Below are positions 1 through 8,982 of a DNA stretch of 54,072 nucleotides, in pieces. The notes beneath the pieces are model-generated. The model was not told the DNA's origin. It ran no database searches and saw only the letters and a program-made list of their open reading frames with translations. Where the stretch lies: the NCBI GenBank assembly GCA_910577935.1, contig CAJTOT010000012.1, forward strand, positions 37,488 to 91,559, in the 5' to 3' direction. Both the position numbers and the translations under genes were made by a program. Position 1 is the stretch's first letter, and each line of letters starts with the position of its first letter. Source of the stretch: an uncultured Hungatella sp. (lineage in GTDB: Bacteria; Bacillota; Clostridia; Lachnospirales; Lachnospiraceae).

Positions 1-3000
1 CTGACCTGCGGATGGTTTTTTGGTCAGAGCTCGGCTAAGGAGTATGCCAACATCCAGTGGGAGCAGGACAACGATGGTGTCATCAGCGACGTATCGTTTC
101 AGGCAGGCGCCTTGGAAGGATATCCGTGTCTGGAAATGGACTTTACGGGAGCCAGGGCCGGCACTACTCTGGTGACAATGCAGTACGACGTGAATTTCCA
201 TACCAGATGGAATTCGGGATATGCGGCATGTCCTTCGTGCGGAACTATGACATCCGTACAGCAGTACGATGATAATTGGTATCATTATGAAGATCGGTTT
301 TGTGTTACGGTGGTTGAGCCGAATGCTGAAGTAAATTTTAGCGGCAATGAACATTGGGTTTTTGTTCCTTCAAATGCAAAGGATGACGAAATTGCGGAAA
401 TTGAGATTATTGCACTTGATGAGAATGAGGACCTATTACCACTTAGTTGTGGAAATCCTATTTATGTTCAGGACCCGTATGGAGTAAATGGAGAATATGC
501 AAATATTACTTCGTCTTATGGAAATTGGGATACAGAGTCCATGTATCACTATAGTGCTGACGTAAAAATTAAAGGTTTAAAGGCAACGTCAGAAGATAAA
601 CCTGTTTCTGTTTACGTAAAATATACAATTCCTGAGAAGTGGAGATATGATTCCTGGTATGGTGATTGGTATGTTGCTGAGTGGAAATGGTGTATTGATA
701 AAATAAATGTAATTGTATATGATCCAGGTATAATCAGCTTGCCGGCAGGCACTTCTGAACGCTACGAGTATGGCAGATATATGGGGAGTCCGGATATCTG
801 TGCATATGACAGAGAAGCTTATTCAACGAATACCAATATTCTGGCATTGACAACTGAATCTGATTATTATGAGGTTAAAATTAGTGAAGATGCTGCCGAT
901 GGCAGTATTGCTGCGACCAAGTTATTTTATAGTTATTATAATACCGATTCAGAGGGATATTCTACGCATAATATTACTTGCTGGGTAGATATAAAGAATT
1001 TTGTCGTTGATGAAAGCAGTGGAAATAAACCAACCACAACCCCTGTCACCATCGTAAAAGAGTTCAATGGCATTGCAGAAAGTCAGATTCCGAATAATTT
1101 CTCATTAACATATAAGATTACCGGTTGCAATACTTGTGGTGAGAAAACCGGAACATTGGAAAAAGCAGATGGAAGACTAACCAACACGGATGGTATTCCA
1201 AGAATTCTCTGGGATGTAGATCTGCCCGTGGCAGTACATGGAAACATGACTCATACCATTAGCTTTACAGAGACCAATGCCAATGTGGCAGACTACCAAA
1301 ATACCATGTCCGGACAGACCGTAACACTGGAACAGCTGGAAACACCGGACGGTGCTCCCGCAGGAGCGAAACCGGTGATCACGGTTGTCAATACTTATAC
1401 GTTGAATCCAAATGTATACGAGTTGCGTTATGACATGAACGGAGGCACAGGCGGTCCTGCAGTACAGGCGGTAACGGATGCCGCTGAAAGCCACACCTTC
1501 CAGGTTGCAGGCGATGGCGCGATTCCTACAAACGGAGATAAGGTATTTAAAGGCTGGTCCGAGACATTAAATGGCTCAGTGGACTATGTGTACACAGTTA
1601 CTGACGGAAAAGGAACTTTTACGCCTGCTGAGGTGACGCTCCAAAAGCCTGCTCCCAGTAAGGTCTTGTACGCTGCCTGGGGAGAGAAGGAACCAGAAAC
1701 CACCCAGGTACAGGTAATAAAGAAATTTGAGGGAATCGATGTTGATGAGATTCCTGAGAATTTCAAACTCTCCTATACCGTTGATGACGAAGAATCGGTT
1801 TTGACAAAAGATAATGCAGATTCTGGAAGCGGCACAACAACACTTAAATGGAAGATTTCCATCCCCAAGGGCACGAGGTTATCTTTTGAGGAAGAAAACG
1901 CAGATGTGGAGGGAAAGACTCTGGCAGTCGCTGTCAAAGGCGCCCTTGCAGAAAGTGTGACTGTAGGAGGCGAGAAAGTGACCCCGCTATCCGCGGCAGG
2001 ATACAGCCCGGACAGTGATGCCGCCGGCGCCGGCGATGAGATTCGGAACCTGCTGTCAAGCGCCGCGGAAAGAGGTTTTGTCAGCGGAAGCGCGTCAACT
2101 ACAGTGACAGTGATCCCGTCCGTCACCATCACAAACAGTTACACTGACAACACCACGATTGACCCAGGCCCGGTCAACCCGCCGGTTGAGCCCATCGGCA
2201 ATCTGACCATTACAAAGAAAGTAAACGGAAATGGCACGACCAGCGAGAGCGCTCCGGAGGCAGCGGAGAAAAAGGACGATGCAACCTATATCGGCGAGTA
2301 TACGGTTATTGTAACCAACAAGGCCAATGTAACACTGGGCGCCATACGGGTCGTGGACGAGATGGCTTCCGATTTGAAACTGGAGGAGGTTACAGGCGTT
2401 AAGAGCGGAAACAAGACAGTTGCTCAGGAAAATATCCAATTGGAAGAAGCCGACAACAAGCTCACCTGGACCATCGAAGGCGTAGAGCTTGAGCCCGACG
2501 AACAGTTGACCATCATGTACACCGCCTCCATGCCGGCAGGTGAAAATGCCCTCAGAAACACGGTCCGCGCCAAGGCAAAACAGGCGGTACAGCAGGAAGA
2601 GCAGGCCATGTTCAAAGCGAGAGCCATCTCTGACGACGATTTTGGGGATGACTGGGGATTCGATTCCGGAGATGCCGACGCATGGATTAAGCCAGGCACG
2701 GGAAGCGGGGGAGGAGAAAACCCTGCTCCAGGAGAAGACGATCATAAGGTTGTCTACACCGTGCGGTGGATAGATAAGGCAGATAACCATCAAATCAAAG
2801 CAGAAACTCGGGGTCCGGTGAAAATAGGAACTGAGGTTTCCGTTCTGGATACTGATAAAATAATTGAGGGTTACACCTTTGACGAGGACAATGAAGGCAA
2901 TCGGCTGAAAGCGACTCTGGAGAAGAGCGACACGGTATTGATTCTGTATTTTGCCAAAAATTCTGCCCCGGATTCCAGGACAGTTACTGTAACCTGGCTG

Positions 3001-4317
3001 AAGGGCTATGAAGATGAAACCCCAATCATCAAACAGATAACTATTGAGAAAGACGGAGATTACTCCGGCGAGTATCCGGAAGATCCCGAAAGAGAAGGCT
3101 GGAAGTTCATCGGCTGGGGAGACCCGAAGGAAGACGAGGACGGAAATATTGCCATCACCGCCCGGTGGGAGGAGGCTGGAGACGATGATCCCGACAAACC
3201 CGTAGATCCGGAAGCCAAAGAGGCCGCCTACACGGTGGACTGGTATGACGCGGAGACAGGAGAGAAGATTCAGAAGCAGTCTATCCGCAGGGGCAAGACG
3301 GACGAGACAGTCAGCGTCACGGGAAGCGACAAGACAGTCAAAGGTTACACCTACAAGTCCAACGATTCAAGAAATGTTGAGTCCGCGGTTCTGGAGGAGA
3401 GGGGAACAAGCCTGTGCCTGTATTTTATCAAGGACGAGGAGCCGGAGAAGCCTGAAAAGAAGCTTCGGTACAGGATTATCTATTACCGGAACCACTCCGG
3501 CGAGGATGAGACCGTTCTGTGGAGAGAGACCAAGGAGGTTGTGGCGTCAAGCAGCGATGCGGAGAGAGACCGGATACTGACAATTATCGACGACGAGCCG
3601 AGCCGCGAAGGATACAGCTTTGACAGCTGGGGAGCCGCAAGAGATGACGAGATGAGTTCCGGATACACGTCTGGGATGGCGGCGCCGTGGCAGGAGGCGA
3701 GAACAGCAGACGAGGAGACCTACGAGCTGCGCCTTTACGCTTACTGGCTCTCTGATGAACCCGCGAATCCTGACACTCCAGGTCCGGAGGAGCCGGGAAC
3801 GGACAATCCAGGCCAGGGAAGACCGGACAATCCAGATTCAGACCAATCAGGTTCGGATGACCCCAATCCGGGAACTTCGGACGATCCTAATCCGGGAACC
3901 CCGGATGATTCAAACCCAGGGACTCCAGACAATCCCAATCCGGGGATTCCGGATGATTCAAATCCGGATACGCCGGATAATCCAATCCCGGACAATCCGG
4001 ATACGGAAGATCCTAAGCCTCCCACCTCTACATCAGGCGGCTCTAACGGAGGCAGCGGTGGTTCAGGCGGCTCCAGGAGAACAGGGGATTCAGATAACGG
4101 TCCGGGAACAGCGCAGATAAACGAGGAGGAAGTGCCTTTGGCTGCTCTTCCGGAATCTGCCGCTGACCTGTTGGCGCAGATTGACGACGACGATGTGCCT
4201 CTGGCAGGTCTGCCGAAGACCGGTCAGGAAAGGAGCGCGGCGAAGATGATGCTGTTCCTGTCAGGAGCCGTGCTGGCAGTTTACGCCTCCCTGTTCAGAA
4301 AAGAAGAAGAGGAGTAA
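1..4317 (+). CDS. Large LPXTG-anchored surface adhesin, 5' end outside the window
   Basis: The frame is open from base 1, so the true start lies upstream; 1438 residues are visible. It is a secreted multidomain protein fixed to peptidoglycan by sortase. Seen in order: an Ig-like (BIG2-like) segment at the left edge, a Tyr/Trp-rich region to about base 1020, two related Cna-B/SpaA-like domains that open with VTIVKEF and VQVIKKF, an InlB B-repeat-like segment (YDMNGGTGG), a DUF11-like segment (about 2200-2590), several MucBP/InlB-like repeats ending in ITARW or LCLYF, a Pro/Asp/Asn repeat spacer (3766-4017), a Gly/Ser linker, an acidic box (DDDDVPLAG), LPKTG at 4210-4224, a membrane helix and a basic-acidic tail. 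The domain names come from sequence resemblance only. Ligand unknown. Bases 300-1020 are much more AT-rich than the rest, which suggests a mosaic gene. Confidence 0.9.
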   Translation: MTCGWFFGQSSAKEYANIQWEQDNDGVISDVSFQAGALEGYPCLEMDFTGARAGTTLVTMQYDVNFHTRWNSGYAACPSCGTMTSVQQYDDNWYHYEDRFCVTVVEPNAEVNFSGNEHWVFVPSNAKDDEIAEIEIIALDENEDLLPLSCGNPIYVQDPYGVNGEYANITSSYGNWDTESMYHYSADVKIKGLKATSEDKPVSVYVKYTIPEKWRYDSWYGDWYVAEWKWCIDKINVIVYDPGIISLPAGTSERYEYGRYMGSPDICAYDREAYSTNTNILALTTESDYYEVKISEDAADGSIAATKLFYSYYNTDSEGYSTHNITCWVDIKNFVVDESSGNKPTTTPVTIVKEFNGIAESQIPNNFSLTYKITGCNTCGEKTGTLEKADGRLTNTDGIPRILWDVDLPVAVHGNMTHTISFTETNANVADYQNTMSGQTVTLEQLETPDGAPAGAKPVITVVNTYTLNPNVYELRYDMNGGTGGPAVQAVTDAAESHTFQVAGDGAIPTNGDKVFKGWSETLNGSVDYVYTVTDGKGTFTPAEVTLQKPAPSKVLYAAWGEKEPETTQVQVIKKFEGIDVDEIPENFKLSYTVDDEESVLTKDNADSGSGTTTLKWKISIPKGTRLSFEEENADVEGKTLAVAVKGALAESVTVGGEKVTPLSAAGYSPDSDAAGAGDEIRNLLSSAAERGFVSGSASTTVTVIPSVTITNSYTDNTTIDPGPVNPPVEPIGNLTITKKVNGNGTTSESAPEAAEKKDDATYIGEYTVIVTNKANVTLGAIRVVDEMASDLKLEEVTGVKSGNKTVAQENIQLEEADNKLTWTIEGVELEPDEQLTIMYTASMPAGENALRNTVRAKAKQAVQQEEQAMFKARAISDDDFGDDWGFDSGDADAWIKPGTGSGGGENPAPGEDDHKVVYTVRWIDKADNHQIKAETRGPVKIGTEVSVLDTDKIIEGYTFDEDNEGNRLKATLEKSDTVLILYFAKNSAPDSRTVTVTWLKGYEDETPIIKQITIEKDGDYSGEYPEDPEREGWKFIGWGDPKEDEDGNIAITARWEEAGDDDPDKPVDPEAKEAAYTVDWYDAETGEKIQKQSIRRGKTDETVSVTGSDKTVKGYTYKSNDSRNVESAVLEERGTSLCLYFIKDEEPEKPEKKLRYRIIYYRNHSGEDETVLWRETKEVVASSSDAERDRILTIIDDEPSREGYSFDSWGAARDDEMSSGYTSGMAAPWQEARTADEETYELRLYAYWLSDEPANPDTPGPEEPGTDNPGQGRPDNPDSDQSGSDDPNPGTSDDPNPGTPDDSNPGTPDNPNPGIPDDSNPDTPDNPIPDNPDTEDPKPPTSTSGGSNGGSGGSGGSRRTGDSDNGPGTAQINEEEVPLAALPESAADLLAQIDDDDVPLAGLPKTGQERSAAKMMLFLSGAVLAVYASLFRKEEEE
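3766..4017 (+). repeat. Pro/Asp/Asn-rich wall-spanning repeat inside the adhesin
   Basis: Short degenerate units encode variations on DPNPGTPDD and DNPDS. Such rigid, proline-rich stretches just before an LPXTG signal usually thread the cell wall. The DNA repeats (versions of aatccgggaac and gacgatcc) are close enough to allow slippage or unequal recombination. Confidence 0.8.
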
Positions 4318-4527
4318 TACTGGTTCAGTACATTAAAAACTGACTTTATGAGCGCTGCAAAGACGAAGAGACAGCGTAGAAGGCAGAAATGCTTTTTGCG
4401 CCGTCTTTTCTTTTGCGGGAAGTATGCAGGAAGTCATAATCATACGGATATTCTTGTGGAAGCAAAGACGAGAGCAGAGAGGAAACTAATAGATTACAGG
4501 AAAAATCCACCGCAGCCCTGGGTTGAG

Positions 4528-6105
4528 TTACGCTTTCGCATATTTTTCGATCACGCAGCTGTGTGTCTTCGTCCCTTTCTCATAATTAATCCCCACCAAA
4601 AGGATATCCCCCGTATATCCGGCGATCCAGTCCGCATACTGCTTCTCCTTGATCTGTCCCACGGCCCCGGATGCTGATTTGTCCCACTTTAGCTCCACCA
4701 CCAATGCAGGTATATCCACGCCTCTTTTCGGAAGGTAGACCACATCGGCAAATCCTTTTCCCGAAGGAAGTTCCATGATTGGATTCAGATAATAAGCCTT
4801 TGCGCTGTAATAGGCCATTAAAATAGTACAGGCAAGGGAGTGTTCATCGTTATATTTCAAGATGGAAGCCGTCTCACTGTGGATTGCCTCCACGCCGTCT
4901 GCCACGGCTTTGCTGTCCAGCGCCCAGGTGCTGTTAAGCAGTTGTTCCGAACGGTTTAAGGCATCTAAAAGCCCATCCCAGCCGCCGGTTTTCACAGCCC
5001 GCAGAAACTCCTGGGCGATTTCCTGGTTGGGAATAAAGACTTCGCTTGTTTTTTCGTCAAAAGTCAGATATCCCAAATGAACCAGCAGCGTAAGCACGTC
5101 ATCTCTGGTCTTGAAGGTAGTCATATCATTCTGAAAGGTGGAAGGGTCGATTGCGCACCGTCCATTGCCCAGCATCACCGTCACTGCCTCCTTCAGGCCG
5201 TCAAAATTCAGGTCGATATAGACCTTCAGCGCCTCATAAGTCTCCGTGCCTGTCCAATAGCTTTTAACCTTTTTCCATGTCAGCGCGTCTGCCACTGATT
5301 TGGGATTATAAATGTGAAGCTCCTCCAGCTGATAGCCGTCATACCATTTTCTAAGCTCTTCGTAATCCATGCCGTGCTGACAGCACTGGCTTTGCACCTC
5401 TTCCTCGGTAAACCCAAAGTATGGTCCTAAATTTTTCGGGTCAACCATGGAATATTCAGTGAAAATGTTGATAGGAGAGTGTTCTCCGTACTTTTTAATA
5501 GGGAGAATCCCTGTCATGTAAGCCAGCTCCACATATTCCGAACCCTTAAATAATCCACGAAGAAAATCCAGATAGTCCTTCTGAATATCCTTTCTCTCCT
5601 TTGCCATGCGGAATACGCAGTCCCACTCGTCGATAATAAAGATAAATCCCGTTTCCGTCTCGTGGAAAATCTTTTCCAAAGCAGTTTTGAGCCTGACATC
5701 AGAATGAATGCTTCTGCAGTCAGGAAATTCCTCTGACAGCTCCTCCAGGACAGAACGCTCAATTACCTGGATAAAGGTATCCAGGTCCCGTTCCGTTTCC
5801 ACAAATCGCTGAATATCAAGGCGGATCACATGATGCTGGTTCAGATGTTTCCCGAAGTCTTCCGATTGTTCCGCCTTTTTTGCGGTGAACAGGTTTTTGG
5901 ACTCACAGCCCCTGCTGTAGTAAGCAGCCAGCATATCGGCCGCCATGGATTTTCCGAAACGCCGGGGGCGGCTGATGCACATGAAGCAATCCTGTTTGCC
6001 GATCTTATCATTGGTATGAGAAATCAAATCTGTCTTATCAATATAAATATCATTATTTAGAGCCTTCTGAAATGCCACATTCTTCGGATTCAGATAGATT
6101 CCCAT
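4528..6105 (-). CDS. AAA-ATPase-like protein with C-terminal PD-(D/E)XK nuclease domain
   Basis: The N-terminal part matches the AAA-ATPase-like family found with a PD-(D/E)XK_9 domain. The start MGIYLNP and IYIDKT are typical, a Walker-A-like RPRRFGKS follows, and a Walker-B-like FIFIIDEWD lies near residue 130. The C-terminal part has the nuclease signature: GFADVVYLP supplies the Asp, and VVELKWDK supplies the Glu-x-Lys. Family members are numerous, often multicopy and poorly understood; links to mobile DNA are suspected. An in-frame GTG and ATG lie 9 and 6 bases upstream, but AAGGGG sits 8 bases before the ATG at 6105, so that start is chosen. It has its own promoter and is convergent to the adhesin. 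Domain assignment is confident; cellular role is unknown. Confidence 0.88.
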   Translation of the reverse strand: MGIYLNPKNVAFQKALNNDIYIDKTDLISHTNDKIGKQDCFMCISRPRRFGKSMAADMLAAYYSRGCESKNLFTAKKAEQSEDFGKHLNQHHVIRLDIQRFVETERDLDTFIQVIERSVLEELSEEFPDCRSIHSDVRLKTALEKIFHETETGFIFIIDEWDCVFRMAKERKDIQKDYLDFLRGLFKGSEYVELAYMTGILPIKKYGEHSPINIFTEYSMVDPKNLGPYFGFTEEEVQSQCCQHGMDYEELRKWYDGYQLEELHIYNPKSVADALTWKKVKSYWTGTETYEALKVYIDLNFDGLKEAVTVMLGNGRCAIDPSTFQNDMTTFKTRDDVLTLLVHLGYLTFDEKTSEVFIPNQEIAQEFLRAVKTGGWDGLLDALNRSEQLLNSTWALDSKAVADGVEAIHSETASILKYNDEHSLACTILMAYYSAKAYYLNPIMELPSGKGFADVVYLPKRGVDIPALVVELKWDKSASGAVGQIKEKQYADWIAGYTGDILLVGINYEKGTKTHSCVIEKYAKA

Positions 6106-6145
6106 ATCCATCACCCCTTGTCAAAATTTCCTTTCTTATCAGTCC

Positions 6146-6174
6146 ATTATATCAAAGAGACAGAGTATACTCAA
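6146..6174 (-). promoter_or_regulatory. Sigma-70-type promoter of the AAA-ATPase/PD-(D/E)XK gene
   Basis: On the minus strand TTGAGT (6169-6174) is followed after exactly 17 bases by a perfect TATAAT (6146-6151), about 40 bases before the start codon at 6105. Confidence 0.72.
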
Positions 6175-6312
6175 TAGATTGTGAATGTTTTGGGAAAGAA
6201 TATTTTGGCTGTGGGAGAAGGAAAAATCAAGAATTGAAAGAAAAAGCAGAAAAATTCATTCGCTGAAATATGCACGAAATCTGTGTGTATTTCGGTTTTT
6301 TTATTGGGATAA

Positions 6313-6627
6313 ATGCCGGATTTTGCCACAAAAAAGCTCCTTGAAGAAGGGGCGGGACGGCAGAGAGAGACCTTTGTAGTGCGGATTTTATACCAGCAGA
6401 ACAATACCTGGCAGGGGGAAGTGCTGTGGGCGGAGCAAAATCAGAAACAGTACTTTCGCAGCGCTCTGGAGCTGTTGAGCCTGATGGACAGCGCTGTGAA
6501 GGAGGGGCGTGAAGAAGAGAGAACGGGGAAGGAAAGAGGCGAGAGCAGAGAAGCAGACGGGAGGAATGGAGGGGGGAAATACAGGCGGGAGCGGAAAGCG
6601 AGCCTGAAAACCCACGGACCCGACTGA
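6313..6627 (+). CDS. Small conserved hypothetical protein (104 aa), possibly part of a decayed gene
   Basis: Residues 18-65 carry a compact pattern (TFVVRILYQQN, TWQG, FRSALELL) that I recall from a short Firmicutes protein family of unknown function; this is from memory, not a search. The last 40 residues are low-complexity Glu/Arg/Gly and end inside the repeat of the neighbouring LPXTG remnant, so the C-terminus is probably not native. The ATG directly follows an in-frame stop and has no clear ribosome-binding site. It may be an intact short gene, or the front of a gene fused to the remnant and then frameshifted. Function unknown. Confidence 0.45.
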   Translation: MPDFATKKLLEEGAGRQRETFVVRILYQQNNTWQGEVLWAEQNQKQYFRSALELLSLMDSAVKEGREEERTGKERGESREADGRNGGGKYRRERKASLKTHGPD

Positions 6628-7269
6628 CCCGATAACGCCGGAAGACCCGGAGGAACCCGCCAAGCCGGAGACACCGGAAGACCCGGCTGACCCGACGAAT
6701 CCGGTAACGCCGGAGAACCCGACAGAGCCCACCGACCCGGCCGAGCCGGAAAATCCGGAAGGCCCGGCAAATCCGGTAACGCCGGAAGACCCGACGAATC
6801 CCACCGATCCGGCCGTGCCGGAGAATCCGGAAGGCCGGCAAATCCGGTAACGCCGGAAGACCCGACGAATCCCACCGATCCGGAGACACCGGAAGATCCG
6901 GCTGACCCGACGAATCCGGTAATACCGGAGAACCCCACAGAGCCCACCGACCCGGCCGCACCGGAGAATCCGGGCAGCGCCGGCAACACCGGCGGAAGCG
7001 GCAGCTCTGGCGGCGGAGGAAGCAACAGCGGCAATGGTCCCGGAGTGAATCAGGAAACGGCGGAGATCGAGGCCGACCAGGTGCCGTTGTCAAATCTGCC
7101 TGTCATGTCGGCAGATGACGCCATGGCATGGTTCGACGACGAGGATGTGCCGCTGGCCGGTCTTCCCAAGACCGGGGACATCGTGAGTCCGGCAAAGATG
7201 ATGCTTCTTCTGTCGGGAATGCTCCTGGGCGTGTTCGGAGTGATTTTCAGAAAGAAAGAAGAGATGTAA
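6587..7269 (+). pseudogene. Frameshifted remnant of a second LPXTG surface protein
   Basis: The C-terminal end is intact in frame 1: a Gly/Ser linker, an acidic box (DDEDVPLAG), LPKTG, a membrane helix and a charged tail, closely paralogous to the end of the adhesin at 1-4317. Upstream, Pro/Glu/Asp repeats read in frame 2 (6614-6848) and then stop. Two copies of the same repeat show why: one reads ggcccggca, the other ggccggca, a one-C loss near 6837 that shifts the frame. A second one-base loss is likely near 6611-6613, where AESEPENP in frame 3 would join TDPTDP in frame 2. A third may lie in the G6 run at 6571-6576. No signal peptide or ligand domain is present, so this is a gene end only. 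It could be a decayed gene or consensus errors in homopolymers. Confidence 0.72.
6614..6959 (+). repeat. Pro-rich degenerate tandem repeat (ENPTEPTDPAEP / NPVTPEDP units)
   Basis: The DNA repeats blocks such as aatccggtaacgccggaag and gacccgacgaatccc several times. It encodes a wall-spanning spacer like that of the adhesin but with a different unit. One copy carries the single-base deletion that breaks the frame. Confidence 0.75.
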
Positions 7270-7318
7270 CTAAATACCCAAAAGCCCGCGGCATCTTGGT
7301 GATGCCCGGCTGAAAAAC

Positions 7319-7355
7319 ACGGGCGTCCGGTCAGAATCTATGGCCGGGCGCCCGT
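7319..7355. other. GC-rich perfect hairpin after the LPXTG remnant
   Basis: ACGGGCGTCCGG (7319-7330) pairs with CCGGGCGCCCGT (7344-7355) over 12 pairs with one G-U. No T-run follows on the plus strand, while the minus strand reads GTTTTT directly after the stem. It may end transcription from the surface-protein region or from the right. The rest of 7270-7469 holds nothing else that I recognise. Confidence 0.45.
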
Positions 7356-7469
7356 GCCGCCGTCTGGGGGGAGCCCGGGGCGGGTGTGAGATGATTTCCG
7401 CCGGCGTCTGTCCCAAGGCATTTGCGGCAAAAGGATATGGGGCGGCGAGGATTTCCTTTCGTCTCTGCA

Positions 7470-7487
7470 TTGATAACAATTTAACAA
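7470..7487. promoter_or_regulatory. Candidate Rex (NADH/NAD+ sensor) operator upstream of rnf
   Basis: TTGATAACAATTTAACAA differs at one base from the clostridial Rex consensus TTGTTAA-N4-TTAACAA. Rex is a repressor that leaves DNA when NADH is high, and it controls NAD+-linked fermentation genes in Clostridia. The site lies about 60 bases before the predicted -35 of the rnf operon. No rex gene is in the window. Confidence 0.55.
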
Positions 7488-7549
7488 GAAAATCCCAAAT
7501 AATCCATGGATTTTTTGGCGATTTTGGGCAGTTGATTAAATTTTTCTAA

Positions 7550-7577
7550 TTGTGGAGTAGGATAATTTATGTTATAC
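7550..7577 (+). promoter_or_regulatory. Probable rnf operon promoter
   Basis: TTGTGG (7550-7555), 16 bases, TTATAC (7572-7577). The leader then holds a small stem-loop, CAGGAA (7590-7595) with TTCCTG (7602-7607), before the rnfC start at 7648. Elements are moderate matches; position fits. Confidence 0.5.
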
Positions 7578-7647
7578 TTGATAAGATGTCAGGAATAACA
7601 GTTCCTGTCAAAGGATAACGAAAACGTATAGAAAGAGGGTTAATGAG

Positions 7648-8970
7648 ATGGGATTGGCTACATTTAAAGGCGGCGTTCATCCGTATGAGGGAAAAGAACT
7701 GTCCGAGAATCAGCCGATTGAAGTTCTGATGCCGAAGGGAGAGCTGGTTTATCCGGTTTCCCAGCACATCGGCGCGCCTGCGAAGCCGCTGGTAAAAAAA
7801 GGCGACCAGGTTCTGGCAGGACAGAAGATCGCAGAGGCCGGGGGCTTCGTATCCGCTAATGTCATCTGCTCCGTGTCAGGTACGGTAAAGGCGCTGGAGC
7901 CTCGCCGCATGGCTAACGGAAGCATGGTGAATTCCATAGTGGTGGAGAATGACGGTGAGTACAGGGCTATAGAGGGCATGGGAGCAGACCGGGAACCATC
8001 ATCACTGTCAAAGGAAGAGATTCTGAATATTGTCAAGGAAGCGGGAATTGTGGGCCTGGGCGGCGCGGGTTTTCCGACACATGTTAAGCTGGCTCCCAAA
8101 GACCCGTCAAAGATTGATTACGTCATTGTAAACGGCGCCGAGTGCGAGCCGTATCTCACCAGCGACTACAGGCTGATGCTGGAAGAGCCGGAGAAGATCA
8201 TCGGCGGCCTGAAGGTGATGCTCAGGCTGTTTGATAATGCGAAGGGGGTCATCGGCATTGAGAACAACAAGCCGGAGGCCATCGCGAAGCTCACGGAGCT
8301 GGTGAAGGACGAGCCTAAGCTGGAGGTTTGTCCTCTCAAGACAAAGTATCCCCAGGGCGGTGAGCGCACATTGATCTACGCGGTCACAGGGCGGAAGGTG
8401 AATTCCTCCATGCTCCCTGCGGACGCAGGCTGCATCGTGGACAACGTGGACACGGTTGTCAGCATCTACATGGCAGTGTGCAAGAGCACGCCCCTTATGA
8501 GAAAGATTATCACGGTTACAGGGGATGCCATCGCGAATCCCAAGAACTTTAACGTAAAGCTGGGAACCTGCTATCAGGAGCTGATCGACGCTGCCGGCGG
8601 ATTCAGGACGGAGCCGGAGAAGATCATCTCAGGCGGTCCCATGATGGGCCAGGCTCTGTTTGACGTGGCGATCCCTGTGTCCAAGACCTCCTCGGCTCTC
8701 ACCTGCTTTTCAAAAGACCAGGTGGCGGAGATGGAGCCCACGGCGTGTATCCGCTGCGGCCGGTGCGTGGCGGCGTGCCCGGAGAATCTGGTTCCCCAGA
8801 AGATGATGCGGGCGGCCAAACGTCACGATATTGAGGCATTCCAGAAGTTAAACGGCATGGAATGCGTGGAGTGCGGAAGCTGCGCGTGGGGCTGTCCCGC
8901 CAGGCTGCAGCTGACCCAGGCGTTCAGAGAGATGCGGGTGGCCGTGAGAGCCAGCGCGAAAAAAGCGTAG
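7648..8970 (+). CDS. rnfC: Rnf electron transport complex subunit C
   Basis: RnfC is the peripheral subunit thought to pass electrons to NAD+, with NADH-binding and Fe-S domains. This 440-residue protein shows the Nqo1-like core with a Gly-rich stretch (GIVGLGGAGFPTHVKL) near residue 133, and two 4Fe-4S motifs: C367-x2-C370-x2-C373-x3-C377P and C406-x2-C409-x2-C412-x3-C416P. It lacks the long Ala-rich C-terminal tail of enterobacterial RnfC, as usual in Clostridia. The ATG follows an AGAGGG-like site. It is the first gene of rnfCDGEAB; the 13-base gap to rnfD carries rnfD's Shine-Dalgarno. Confidence 0.97.
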   Translation: MGLATFKGGVHPYEGKELSENQPIEVLMPKGELVYPVSQHIGAPAKPLVKKGDQVLAGQKIAEAGGFVSANVICSVSGTVKALEPRRMANGSMVNSIVVENDGEYRAIEGMGADREPSSLSKEEILNIVKEAGIVGLGGAGFPTHVKLAPKDPSKIDYVIVNGAECEPYLTSDYRLMLEEPEKIIGGLKVMLRLFDNAKGVIGIENNKPEAIAKLTELVKDEPKLEVCPLKTKYPQGGERTLIYAVTGRKVNSSMLPADAGCIVDNVDTVVSIYMAVCKSTPLMRKIITVTGDAIANPKNFNVKLGTCYQELIDAAGGFRTEPEKIISGGPMMGQALFDVAIPVSKTSSALTCFSKDQVAEMEPTACIRCGRCVAACPENLVPQKMMRAAKRHDIEAFQKLNGMECVECGSCAWGCPARLQLTQAFREMRVAVRASAKKA

Positions 8971-8982
8971 GAGGGGTGAAAC

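Noticed and set aside
4318..4410. Possible terminator after the adhesin (AAAGACG ... CGTCTTT, then TTCTTTT)
   Set aside because: The stem is only 7 pairs with a loop of more than 30 bases; not strong enough to list as a feature.
6614..6959. Possible CRISPR-like array
   Set aside because: Units are contiguous, degenerate and coding (Pro-rich spacer) with no unique spacers.
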